DNA from: Triparma columacea | Lineage: Eukaryota > Sar > Bolidophyceae > Parmales > Triparmaceae | DNA: 64,000 bases | Reading direction: 5' to 3' | Assembly (NCBI GenBank): GCA_030267965.1 | Contig: BRYA01000245.1 | Span: 1 to 64,000, forward strand | Part shown: piece by piece, positions 23,401 through 33,769 of the stretch | How positions within the stretch are numbered: position 1 is the first letter of the stretch | Layout of the letters: every line of letters starts with the position of its first letter | Notes under the pieces: model-generated | Told to the model about the DNA's origin: nothing | The model's input: only the letters and a program-made list of their open reading frames with translations | Databases searched by the model: none | Position numbers and translations under genes: made by a program

Positions 23401-26400
23401 GCTGTAAGCAACACTCGAATTTATTTCACTCATCCTTTCAGCACGGAAGTTGAGCACCCCCGAGATTAATTCAGACTCAGTTCCACGCGAGCCGGACGCC
23501 GAAGACTGCCGCGCTTGGCGAACCGTTGTCCTATACTCGCGATCAGAAGGGTCGATCATCCACTCCTCCTCCAAATCCCAACAGTTGTGGGCCCGCTTGA
23601 GCAATATCGCGCACGCGCGAATCAAGTGCGGCTTCGCGAGCAAGCTCCTGTCATAGCAGAGGCACCCCAGTGTTGCAACAGTGTGGGGGTCATCACTCCC
23701 GGTCTCAAGAATCTTCATTTTGTAGAATTGCCTGGCAGCAGACTGGATGTGGTACTTGAGCTTGTGCCAAGGAAGCGATCTTATGGAAACCATTCTCTCG
23801 AGCTCGACAGGCATCGAGGGGCGCTTCTTACTCTTCACCTTATGGAGGTGCACATTGGTCCTTGAGGGGTGTGGGAGGCCGTCTAGGTAAACAGAGAGAA
23901 GCGTAGGAATGGTGAGGGCAATGTCCTCATTGAAGTGAGGCTTCGGGTTCCTCCAGGCTTCAAGAGTGCTCTTCAACTGCATGCTGTCCGGCTCCAAGGA
24001 CACTGCTTTCTTGAGCGTTTTGATTGCCTTGCCAATGTCCCCGCATCGGTATCTTGCCTTTGCAAGTCCAAAGTGCATGTTGTAGCCCACATCCACATTA
24101 CTTCCGCGGATGATAGCCTCCTTGTACATGTCAGCCGTAAAAGAAAAGTGGCCGGCAATACTGCACTTGTCCCCGTACTATTTCCACGTTTCCGGGTTGT
24201 TGAGCCAAGTGGTGACGTCCTTGGCCTTCGTGTCTCCGTGCTCGACCTTCTGCTGGAATACCTGTTCATAAACTTCATTTGCATAGTCAACCTTCTCCTG
24301 GAAGGCCTCTTCCTTCCCCCAAATATCGTTGATCCTCGCAACAAAAAAGAGTAAATCCCTGCTTGAGTATGGGTTTGCCCCTCCCTTGTCTATGCACTTT
24401 TGCAAGTATTCGCAAGCTTGCTCGTATCTGTGAAGGTGCGCGAGTACCATAGCCGTTTGAAGAGAGATCCTCGCGACCCCGTGATAGTTGGGGAACTTTC
24501 TCATGATTGTGCCCAGTGTCTGGGCGGCTCGCTCGTTCTTTCCAAGCAACTGGTTCGTAAAGGTGGCCTCAACCCATACCTCAACATCCATCGCATTCTC
24601 CATGAACTTCAAGGCCTCTTCGTAAGCCTCAGCAGATCTCTCCAAGTGGAGGCGTTCCGCTCTGATACCCTCAGCTAGCCAAGTCCTCATGTGACACTCT
24701 GCAAGACTCTTGAAGAACTTCCCGTCTCCGGAGTATCCCTTATCGAGAGCATGGGAGAAGAGCACGCAGGCACACCTGACCATTGAAACTGTTCCGCCTT
24801 GCCTACTCGAGGCACACAGCATGGCCATCTTGACAATCTTATTTACGTCATTGTGGTCCTCAATTAGCTCCTCCTTGAAGTGGTGCCTCGCCGCCACGGT
24901 GACCTGTTTCCTTAGCAGGTTCCACCTCCGGGCCGAAGCTTCGCTCAGCTTCCTCACGATGAAGTATTTGATGGTTCCCTGGACGAGTTTGTTGCCCTTC
25001 TTCCCAAGGGTAGGCTTTTGCTGAAGCTCCTTGATGACGACATTGCTAGAAGGAAAGAGCAAGTCGGACCCTGTGAGCTCGACTTGTCCCAAGAAGTCCC
25101 CGATCCCCGTTATGTCCATGTCATAGACCGCTATTGTAAATTTTTTGTCCTTCTGCCCACGAGTGATGCTGAATTTGAAGCTCTTCTTCCACACGGGGTT
25201 CACATTGTTGTCGATTGCTTTGGTCCTGCCAACCTCCTTGTTGCCAAGGGTCAGAATGGCAATGGGGTCAGAGGAGCCAAAGACGTCCGCCTTGGCGAGA
25301 TTGTGAGCAGATATCACTTTGACTTCAACATCGACCTGTGACAGGCAGAGCAATAAGCGCGTTAGCGTTCAGAATTGTCGTGGTTGTCGTTACATCGTAT
25401 TACTCTTACCTTTTCGTTGCTGTGGGCTTCTTCAATTTCATCTTCATCATCCGACTCCTCCTCCTCTGGCGCTGTCAAGAAACAAACGTGTAGTTTCCCC
25501 TGCACTAGCTTATTCTTCTCCCTCGACAGGGCAGGGTCAGGCCCAAGCTCCTTCATGACCTTGACGCCGTGCTTGAACTTTCCGTAGTCCTCCATCGTCG
25601 CAGAACTGTACTCTACCATCCCAAGGAACTCCGACTTCTGCCCGTCATCCTCGTCGAACACTCTAATCACAATACTGTTCTTCATGCCGGGGACGAAGTA
25701 AAGCTCGAACAACTCATTCGTCCAAAACGGATTCAAGGTGTTTTCACGGGCCTTCGTCGTTCCAACTATGTTACCATTGAACTCGACCTCGCAGAAGGGG
25801 TCCGAGGCACCAATTAAGTCAGCCTTAGCGAGGTTCTTCGCTTCTATAATGTTGAGGAGGATGCTGCCACCTTGTGCACCAGTAAGGTCGATCGTGCTCT
25901 GCCCAGCGAACTTCCCGAAAGGTAAAGGATAACCTCCTGTTATCTCCAGGATGTTCACCTCCTGCGCAAACGCAACGTTGACCCTGAGGCATTCGAGGGC
26001 GACTGTAAACACGTCTTCGACCGTGCACGAAGCGTCCTTTGTTACGCTCTCGAGCTTGATGAGCGCTTCCCTTTTCATTTTTATGTCCATGGCGGTGCCG
26101 ATCAGTTCTCCCGCTGTCGCTACGAACTCCGGGACACCCTTTTCGGGATGTTCTTCGTCAGCCCTTCCGATCCCAGTCCCGTCAAAGGAGTCAACGCATA
26201 TGACTCCCCTAACCAGCTTGCCCCTCTTCATGGGAAGGCAAATGAAAGGCCAACCCTGGGTCCTTCTATCGATGAAGAACTGTGCTCTCATGGCCAGTGC
26301 AGCCGCCTCGTTCCGTACCATTACCATCTTACCGGTGTCAATAGCTTGGAAGCTGACACCCTGCGGGGAGCGACGAGCGAACCGAGTCATTTCGAAGGTC

Positions 26401-28448
26401 AGAATGAGCGCGACACAAATGTATACTTCGTAAAGAAATAGGTGCGTCATTCTCACCTTGCCCCTCTTGAGCCTTTTACCAACCATGCAAGAATCCTTGC
26501 TAGCGCCGATGTAGTTGATTACATGTCCACCGGGTAAAAGCTTGCCAGCATAAATGTCAGTACCTGCGAGAGGTGCGACGAGCTCATTGACAGATTTTTG
26601 AACCATGTCCGCGATATCAGAAGTCTTCCACTTGGAGGTAATCTGCGGTAAGCGAGCGAGCGAGGGAAGCGAGTCGCGAAAAGGGTTCAGTTTACGGCAA
26701 TGAATTGGAAGTGCAGTGCCGAGGGGCTGTTTATTCTCACTTGCTTAACGTTGGAAATTGCGGTCTTCCGTGCATTCTTCCTGTGTTCCCTGCCCCTGAC
26801 GCAGTCAAAAGTTTGCTGCGCAATCTGGGCAAGCCTAGTCAGAAATATTTCGTCCTCCGGCCACTGCGCATGTCTTTGCCTCTCCACTACAACGACGTAG
26901 TACGGCATCTCATCGATAGCATCCTGAGCATTCTCTTGGGTATAGTCGAAATCCCTGAACTTGCAAACTACAAACTCGCCCTTCCCTTGCACCTGATAAG
27001 AGCAAGGCTCGGAGAAATTGGTGTTGACTGCATCGAAGACGGGAGGAAAAACATCTTTTTGCATCAACGTCTCGCTCTCCTCGAATGAGTACTCAACCAT
27101 AACGGAACCTCCCCAGTGGGCCCGCTTTTTAATCATCCCAATGGCCGGCATCGTTACTTTCTCCCCGGTCTCAGGCTTGCCGTTGCTCGATGTTTCGTCG
27201 TTGATGAGGTCGTCAAGGGAACCTTTCTTGGCTGCAATCTTCGCCGACAATACTTTGGCCTCAAGAGCCGCCGCTACTGCCATGGTTTTAGAAATCACCG
27301 CTTTCCTTCCACTTTTTGATTTATCGGCTTTAAAGAATTCAGCACTGCAAAAAGCGTTTGTAGGTTAGAATGGTGTCAAAAGAAGGTTTTTGTGCGGTCA
27401 ATTTATTAATCCCCTCCGATCTCACCTGTTCCTTTCCTTCCTGCTCGTCCTAAAGGACCTTCTTAGACTCCTCCTGAATGATCTCTGGCTCTCGCTGAGC
27501 TGCGGCCTCACTTCAAAGATGTCAATATTCCTGGCGAAGAGAATGCACTCAGTCACCGTTTTCACTGAGGTCCTGATGATCGAGGCAGGGTCAATGGAGA
27601 AGTCACGAGTGAGCTGAGAGAAAGAGTCCAAGGACGAGGTTACGCGGTGCTGCGACGAGGAGAAGGTAGGCGAAGGGTTGCGTCAGTTGATTGGCGTCTT
27701 TGCGATGTGCATCGTACTTGAACCCATTCTCACCTCAAATAGTGCCGTTCCGAGAAACTTCGACGCATCTCGAACATAATCAATGATTCCAACTTCAGGT
27801 TGCGCCTCGTCAGTTCTTCCCTTGGGTTGATTTTCAAAGCCATCGATGCTGCAAAAACCAACTACTGTCTTTCCCTTGGAGAGGCTACAGCACACAAAGG
27901 GCCATCCATTCCTCTTGGGGTTGTCAGGGAATTTATACAACTCCCGCCTCTCTGGCCAAACCACAGTGATTCGGTTGCGGTGTACTCCAACCTCCTTACG
28001 TCGGTCGCCATATAGAACCTCATACTGCTCGAAGCCACAAAATTTGACAATCGTGGCTGGGAACATTAGCTTGCCATACTTCACTTCAACATTCATACCC
28101 GGAGAAAGTCTTTTTGGTTCTATGTTTTTCTTCGGCTTCTCTGACACAATAATTTTTTCGCTGTCCAAACAGTCAAAAGTAATACCCTTGTTGTGGGCGA
28201 GAGTTCGACCCTTCATTTTGCTATTCCTCGTCGAGGCGACGTACTTGGCGTCTTGACCTCCAGAAATAAGGAGGGACATGTAAATATCGCACTTGGGCAA
28301 GCATGTGTGGAGCTCATCGACGGTCCACTGCACTAAGTTAATGGGCAGGACTCTCCTCCACCTGTGGCAGAGCTGCTTGATCCTTTCAAGGCTCTTCGAG
28401 GGGTTGCAGGTGTGGGTACAGTGGGGTTAGTAAAATGTGCGTGAGTGT

Positions 28449-28504
<56 letters not shown>

Positions 28505-31500
28505 AAGAAAGAAAGCAAGAAAGAGAGCAAGAAAGAGAGGGCGACAAACCGCAGACAAAACTCACCTGCTTCCTCTCTTCCCTCCTCTTTTCTCTGTACC
28601 TGACACACTCGACTGCGACGCCAACCTCATTAGCAAGCGCATCGATAAAGTCAAGGTCACCAGGCCAAGTGCAAGATGCGTCTCTAGTAACGACGATTGC
28701 GTGCTTCGTCTTGTTGGTACACCCCACGTGAGACTTTTCCTCGGCATCCCCGTCGACACCAATATCAAAACCAATATCAAAAAAGGGGGCCACAATGACG
28801 TGGGGGTTGTCCATAAGCTCAAAGGCAGGAACAGGGACGGCGTGCATGTCGTTGGAGTTCAACTCATCATCCACAAGCTTGGCCTGTTTTGCCATTTCCG
28901 AGCTAGGGGCAGAACCCGAGCGGGGCATCATCTTACGTGACAAGCGAAGCAAATACCAGAAAGGATTATGTTAGTTGACTTGTTCAGGTGTCATGTAATG
29001 TCTTCCTTTCCGCCGCCGCCACAACGCCATAGTCGCCTGTGTTGCATTTTTTTGCCCAATTCTCAAAAAATTCTCACCTTCATCTTCTTCGACTTCTTTG
29101 CATTGGAAGGCGATTCCACCTGGTGGGTCCCAAGGGCGAAATGCTCCTTGACGCGGGTGTGATGGTCTTCCGCACCCTGTTTTTTCTGGTGATACCCCGA
29201 CTCAACGAGCTCCTTCCTCTTGTCATCAGGGAGGAAGTCAAGCTTGAGGAGGTTGTTACCAGATGCATTGAAAGATTCGCTTGAGTACTTCTTCGACCTG
29301 CGTCAAAAGGAAAGGGTTGCGTAAGTTGGCGAAGAACGAAGGAGCAAAACGCAAGATTATAGCGAAGTTTTCTTTTTTGTGCATTCTCACCTTCCCAAGT
29401 TCCAGGTCTGCCGCCTCTGCTCGTGCATGTCGATGTGGGCTGAGTTGTTCTGAATTGCGTCATGAAACAGCTTAAGATTGTGGTCAGAAAGATGGCGCAA
29501 GTAGCGCGTCTCTCTCTTTTTCATAAGCTCCTGCTTGAGGTTGAGCTTAGCCACACTGTAAATCTTCTTATCAGATTGCTTGTTGCTTTCATCATAGGTC
29601 ATCTCCCAAATCTCTATCTTGGCCGCTTTCAGTATATTCTCGTAGCAGGAACTCAAGGCAAGGTGGAGTATATCATCCACTGTGCAGTCAGTGTCCTTCG
29701 TTATGTCCCTGATCGCCTCAATGGCAAGAAGCTGCGACAGAGAAGTGAGCCCCGAGAAGGGTTGCGTTAATAGGTTACGAGTTGTGCAGTCGTATCCCTA
29801 GCGATAAATCTTGTCTAGCGTGTCGAACTTCCTCTCCATCTAGTCTCACCTTGCGTATGTAGTCAGTCCCATCACCTACAATTTTCCCAACTTCCTCAAG
29901 GAAGTAAGGAACATCGTCAGTGAGAGACGTGTAACCACCGAGCTCCTTTTCGTCAACTTTGACGATATTCTGCATTTCCTGAAGGCTTACTTCAACCTCT
30001 GAGAGACCGTCGTCCCACAGAATGGAAAATACCGGGCCCTCCTTTCTAGGCAAGCCGTTCTTGTCGCGAGAGACTGAGGTGATTGTTCCTCGCACCATGA
30101 TGACGCCAACCTCAGGAGGGATAGCCTTGGACGGAGATATATTGGGATCAAGGAAGGGGTTCAGACTGGCTCGAGATTCGGCAACGCTAGGCTCCTTGAG
30201 TGTGGACATGGAGTTTAGGAGCTTTTGGGGGTCCATGTCTTTTTGGTTGAACATCGCAAACGGATCCTCGAGGGGCGCCTGCTCTTTGTGAGTCTTTTTA
30301 GGGGGTGTGGCAGGTCTAGCATCAATGACGGGAAGGCGCGACTTGGGATGCCTCCAGAGTTTAACTTTCAGAATTTCGTCGTCGTTGAAGCCCATGAAAG
30401 GCTTCCATCGCTGATCAAATCTGATGAGGCGAGACGAGTCCTCGGAAAGGTGTTGCCCGACGAAGAAAGAATCCACAGTTAGGGTCCCGACCTTTATGTC
30501 CCCCAACGCGCAAAGGGGAGTCATGACGGCAGGGAGGCACTTGTCACGACCAATTACTTTCATGTCTCCGGAGCTTGTAGCGACGTGGTTTTCGGGAGGG
30601 ACGTGAAGGGGTGGAATGGATGAGACGATGGAGGAAGCAGAAGAATCGATGGTTGGCGGAAGTTTGTTTGACCTGCGGCGAGCGTGCGCGGGGGGGCATT
30701 TCAGGATTAGTTAAGTGAGGTGCCTTCTGCCTTCCTGGGCCGATTCTCACCTTTTCGAAATTGTGTCACTAGCGGCGGACTTTGATGGCTGAATAGACTT
30801 TGAAGATTGGAGGGGGAGGGGGGGCGGGGGCTTCTTGCAGATTACCGTCTCTCCACTGTCGATGCACCTGAACGAGAGGCCCTCAGTACGGTGAAGCACC
30901 TCATCACGGATCGTCGTGTGGAAGGAGGGGGTCGGAGAGTACTTGATTGTGGCACCTCCAGGTTGAAGCATCGAGAAGTACACGTCGCAGCCTCGGAGGG
31001 TGCGCTGAAGCTGCTTCATGACCTCCTCCAGGAGGAACCCAACATCAGCCCGACGCCTCGCCATGTCAGCCGTGTCCTTGAGGCGGTGCAGGTCCCTCTG
31101 CAGGGATAACTCTAGCTTTTTGGGCAGCTACACAGGGGAGGGGGTAGGAAACGTTAGTAGCTTATCATTTTGTTGCTCTCCTGCTCCATTTCTGGTCCAT
31201 CTCACCTCCTCTGACATTGAATAGACCATGTTTTTCGTCGAGTCAATAACCAGGGCAGCAGCGCGGGTCTGTCTGTTGTCGACAAGGTAATCGCCTTGGC
31301 TCGTTAAGCTGGTCACGGATGTTATGGGCTTCGGGTAGAGGGAATCAAACTCCTGCAGGATCATTTTCTTTGCTATCTTATGCTTCAGCTTAGCCTCAAG
31401 GTTGCGGCGCATTAGCTGTGGCGAGCGAAGCGAACCGAAGAATGGGTTTAGCGTGTGGACAAGTGAAGGTGCCTTGACCTTCCTCCACTCTCTGCCTTCT

Positions 31501-31613
31501 TCACAACTCACCTCTTTAGTTTGGCTGAGCTCCTTTGTTTGGCTGCTATTTTGAGCGGCTAGCTTGTCCTTCTTTCTACGCGCCTCCTTCTGTGCCTTTA
31601 ACCGTGACGACAT
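8422..31613 (-). CDS. Giant GAF / multi-C2 / TPR protein, 13 exons, interrupted by one in-frame TAG
   Basis: I join 13 minus-strand exons, all with consistent phases: 31613-31512, 31415-31206, 31127-30751, 30672-29850, 29731-29391, 29297-29078, 28931-28566, 28393-27734, 27649-27426, 27344-26741, 26642-26457, 26360-25410 and 25335-8422. Total 21,978 nt, 7,326 codons. The start is ATG 31613 (MSSRLKAQKEARRKKDK); a codon at 31640 is an in-frame alternative. Order: GAF-like domains with Tudor-like inserts, C2 x2, three TPR modules, a long disordered acidic/Ser-rich linker, TPR, C2 x3, GAF-like, C2 x7, GAF-like, TPR, and a charged tail. C2 domains carry the L(A/G)KAD.(F)G.SDP core and D.D..G..(D)FLG, so Ca2+-dependent lipid binding is likely. 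All introns lie in the first quarter of the coding sequence; the last exon is 16.9 kb. A TAG at 24178-24180 breaks the frame. No known protein with this architecture is recalled. Domain calls are strong, function is inferred. Confidence 0.8.
12480..18440 (-). other. Ten C2 domains (plus one GAF-like) of the giant protein
   Basis: Ten consecutive C2 domains are recognisable by variants of GLGKADMFGASDPF at about 18.40, 17.91, 17.45, 15.79, 15.38, 14.97, 14.51, 14.05, 13.31 and 12.80 kb. Two further copies lie upstream at about 25.82 and 25.27 kb. Each is followed by EVWD.D..G.G(D)FLG, which supplies the second pair of Ca2+-binding aspartates, and ends with KLV(K/Q)GT(I/M).. . Near-complete ligand sets argue for Ca2+-triggered membrane binding, as in ferlins, tricalbins/E-Syts and MCTPs, but those families have fewer C2 domains and carry transmembrane anchors, which I do not see here. 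The GAF-like insert at about 16.87-15.96 kb splits the array three plus seven. Confidence 0.85.
18480..24990 (-). other. TPR-type helical repeat modules and disordered linker of the giant protein
   Basis: A module of roughly 350-400 residues made of paired helices recurs at about 24.95-23.9, 23.8-22.5, 22.4-21.4 and 19.6-18.5 kb, with a fifth copy near 11.3-10.15 kb. Landmarks in each copy are an (A)AR..Y opening, a G(D)G(K/R)F(F/W)K(S/T)LA..H block, E(N)A(M)...LG..ERA, and a closing GLAK...CGD..KAI..L.KA(V/L) TPR signature. The first copy contains the in-frame TAG. Between the third and fourth copies (about 21.35-19.6 kb) lies an acidic, Ser-rich, probably disordered linker with three short LNKFFGE-type repeats and RRSS sites. 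TPR solenoids mediate protein binding. Confidence 0.7.
24178..24180 (-). other. In-frame TAG stop inside a TPR module
   Basis: On the minus strand the frame reads NNPETWK, TAG, YGDKCSIAGHFSFTADMY. The same frame is open on both sides: 385 codons of the last exon precede it and more than 5,250 codons follow without another stop. Aligned with another TPR module of the same protein (NSPYTFLNIAEKAMTAKTF), the stop occupies exactly one residue position with no gap. No donor site is visible nearby that would let an intron remove it cleanly. Confidence 0.9.
25410..31415 (-). other. GAF-like domain array of the giant protein (exons 2-12)
   Basis: Exons 2-12 encode repeated GAF-type sensor folds in paired form. 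Typical segments are LRGCDVYFSMLQPGG (about 30.98 kb), LPKCDIYMSLLISGG (about 28.28 kb) and LAGTDIYAGKLLPGGH (about 26.55 kb). Each is followed by a GLSFRCIDSG-like strand and by W(P)F(I/V)C(L/C) ... GVICVDSF cores. Partner halves read HVIVAPFFDIGFD and IVVTRDASCTWP. GAF domains bind cyclic nucleotides, chromophores or other small molecules, but the ligand cannot be told from sequence. Two more copies sit in the last exon at about 15.96-16.87 kb and 11.6-12.35 kb. Introns fall between half-domains, several with the shared GTGAGAAT start. Confidence 0.6.
28451..28502. repeat. (GA)n microsatellite in an intron of the giant gene
   Basis: About 25 uninterrupted GA units on the plus strand (CT on the coding strand), followed by imperfect GAAA/GCAAGA purine repeats to about 28540. 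It lies inside the 172-base intron 28394-28565, making that intron the longest in the gene. On the coding strand it acts as an extended pyrimidine tract upstream of the acceptor. Confidence 0.95.
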
Positions 31614-31987
31614 ATTGGAATTTTCAGCAATAAAAGCCAATAATCACCAAACAAAAGCAGACAACAGCAGCTCGAGGAGGAGGACAAGGGTTTGCTGATT
31701 TAGGGTCAAAGCAGGAGATATTCAATGGAATGACAGCAAAAGGGGGCTAAGTTGCGGGGCTGCTTTTGGGGTGGTCGTGTAAGGTGGAGGAGGAGAGTAG
31801 GAGGAGGAGGGAGATAATTTGGGGGAGATGAGTTGAAAACAGGGGAGAAATACATTGGAGAGAGTTATACCTGGGTAACAAAAACAGGCAACACAGGTAC
31901 CACTCTGCAACCACTCGACAAATTTTTAAGATATTAGAGACGTAAGTTGACATAAAGAAGAGACGGAGGTGGAGAATAAAGGAAGCG
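31614..31987. promoter_or_regulatory. Divergent promoter region, giant gene / EF-hand gene
   Basis: 374 bases separate the start codon of the giant minus-strand gene (31613) from that of the plus-strand EF-hand gene (31988). It must carry both promoters. It includes GGAGGAGG-type purine runs around 31788-31815. No TATA-like element at a convincing distance is seen. The region has open frames on the minus strand without recognisable content. Confidence 0.45.
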
Positions 31988-33151
31988 ATGCCCTCAAACG
32001 ACACAGGAGACCCCAACAAGTTGTCCCTGAATTCCATGCTCCTTGCAACCCCAGCAAGGACGGAAGACAAACCATCTCTGCTTCCCGTACTCTCGTCTGC
32101 ACGGAAGAAGGACGAGGGGGGGAAAGACGGTGGAATGGCTTTGATAGAAAGCCTGGCTACTGCCGAGGTTGTTAGCATAAAGGAAAGGCAGGAGAAAGAG
32201 GAGAGAGAGCTCATCAGCACGACGTCAGGTAAGCGCGTGTGTGGGGTTGTTGTGGTGGGAGGGGGGGGAGGGGGAAAGGATCGTCCCCCCCTCCCCCATT
32301 GCTTCACACAAAACAAACCTCTGTGTCTAACACTCCCAACTTACAGTTACCCAAAAAGACGTCCAAGAGTTCAGAGAGATCTTTTCCCTGGTCGATATCG
32401 ACCACGGCGGATCCATCGATGTCCACGAGCTGAAAAAATTAACGGATCTGCTGAACATTGATACAAGTAATCAGGAGGTTGACGATATGCTGTGAGTAGG
32501 GTGTCAGGGGTGGGGGGAGGGGGGCGAGAGGGGGGAGCCAGAGGGGAGAAGGGGCGGGGGACCGAAGGTTCGAGGGGGGCGAGGTTGGAAAGGAAGCAAG
32601 TAGAAAGGGGGAGGAGGGACAGAAAGCCACATTTTCTTGTGTTGTGTGGCTTCTTCGCAGGAAATGAAATCGGCAGATATTTGCTATCTATAGACTTGCA
32701 TCGAATTTAACCCCCCCCCTCTCAACCCCTGTCCGCCTCCCGTCGACCCTTCCTCAACAGACGAGAGATTGACTCGACAGGAACTGGGGAGGTGAACTTT
32801 ATAGACTTCGTAAAGAGCATGGTGAAGAAGCCGGTGGTGGACTACTCCGTGGACGACGTCAAGGCAGCCTTCAAGCTTCTTGCGAAGTCTGACGAACAGA
32901 AAGAAGCAGGAAAGATATCTAGCAAATCATTGGCAGATCAGCTCATGCACTTGGGGCTACCGGGGGAGCAACTTAGCAAGGACAAGGTCGATGAAATCCT
33001 TGGCATCACGGAAACCGACAGCACAGGTGAGGCTTGGGGGAATTGGAAAAAGGAAGACGCGGTGGGAAACTCACATCCTCTCCATGCAGGTATGATTAAT
33101 TACGAGGAGTTTGTTCAGTTGATGATGGGAAGTAAGGATCGAGGAGACTAG
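31988..33151 (+). CDS. Calmodulin/centrin-like EF-hand protein
   Basis: Four exons, 31988-32228, 32347-32491, 32761-33026 and 33090-33151, with matching phases 1, 2 and 1, give 237 residues. An N-terminal extension of about 80 residues, Ser/Lys-rich, precedes EF-hand units. The first loop is DIDHGGSIDVHE and the second DSTGTGEVNFIDF within VDDMLREIDSTG..., typical of the calmodulin/centrin/troponin C superfamily. The third unit (LAKSDEQKEAGKISSKSL) and fourth (TETDSTGMINYEEF) have degenerate loops. It is likely a Ca2+ sensor, possibly ciliary if centrin-like, although the N-terminal tail and poor second lobe prevent a firm name. It diverges from the C2-rich giant gene and lies head-to-tail upstream of START/XK-like gene 2. 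Confidence 0.8.
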
Positions 33152-33769
33152 CATAGAAGCCGTAGTATATATTTCAAACTTGGAGCTTACTTATTAAACC
33201 CCACAATGCTGTATGAATGGTTTTAATAGTCAATCTCAACCATCTCAATCATCTCAATTTTGCTACTGCCTTAGCCCCACAAATTGTGAATCTGTTGCAA
33301 GCCCTCGGACTTCTCAAAGCAATTCAACACAACCAACGTAACCAACCACCATCGATCAGACACGTCGATATTCTAGATCGGTCCCAATAATCCCAAACAG
33401 CTCAGGGTTTCCCATCCCGGTGAAGCAGGATCTCCTTCAAACCTGTCTTCTAGAAGACGTTTCCAACAACAACGACAAGCCCAAAGGTGAGAGCGATCCA
33501 CGTGACCCGTAAAGTGACACAATTAGGCCGGATCGAGATAGGGTGAACCAAAGAGCCCTTGACCCAACTTGGAGAAGGGCCAAGGGCAGATGTCAAGTGA
33601 ACTTTGGGACTTTTGTGGTTTTTTTAGTGAACTTGGGCACACTTTTGTCATTTTTTGTCATTTTTATCAATTTGTTTCCCATTTAGCGCGTATTTGTCTA
33701 GCGTGTGCCTAACTTAGCCCCCCCTCCGACCACCGCTCCGCCATAAATTTTAACAGGCCAAGATAATAT
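33152..33769. other. Intergenic spacer
   Basis: 618 bases between two plus-strand genes. It contains the 3' region of the EF-hand gene, with short repeats of ATCTCAA(T/C)C at 33229-33262, and the promoter of the next gene. A T-rich stretch with repeated TTTTGTCATTTTT occurs at 33610-33680. Nothing else is recognisable. Confidence 0.4.

Noticed and set aside
24178..25353. Treating the TAG at 24178 as a true gene end with a second gene downstream
   Set aside because: There is no promoter space, the frame is identical on both sides, and the TPR module is split in the middle at a single residue.
28333..28608. Minus open frames with Ser/Leu repeats around the GA microsatellite
   Set aside because: They are translations of the intron microsatellite; splicing from 28566 to 28393 restores the GAF homology (KQ then SLERIKQLCHRW).
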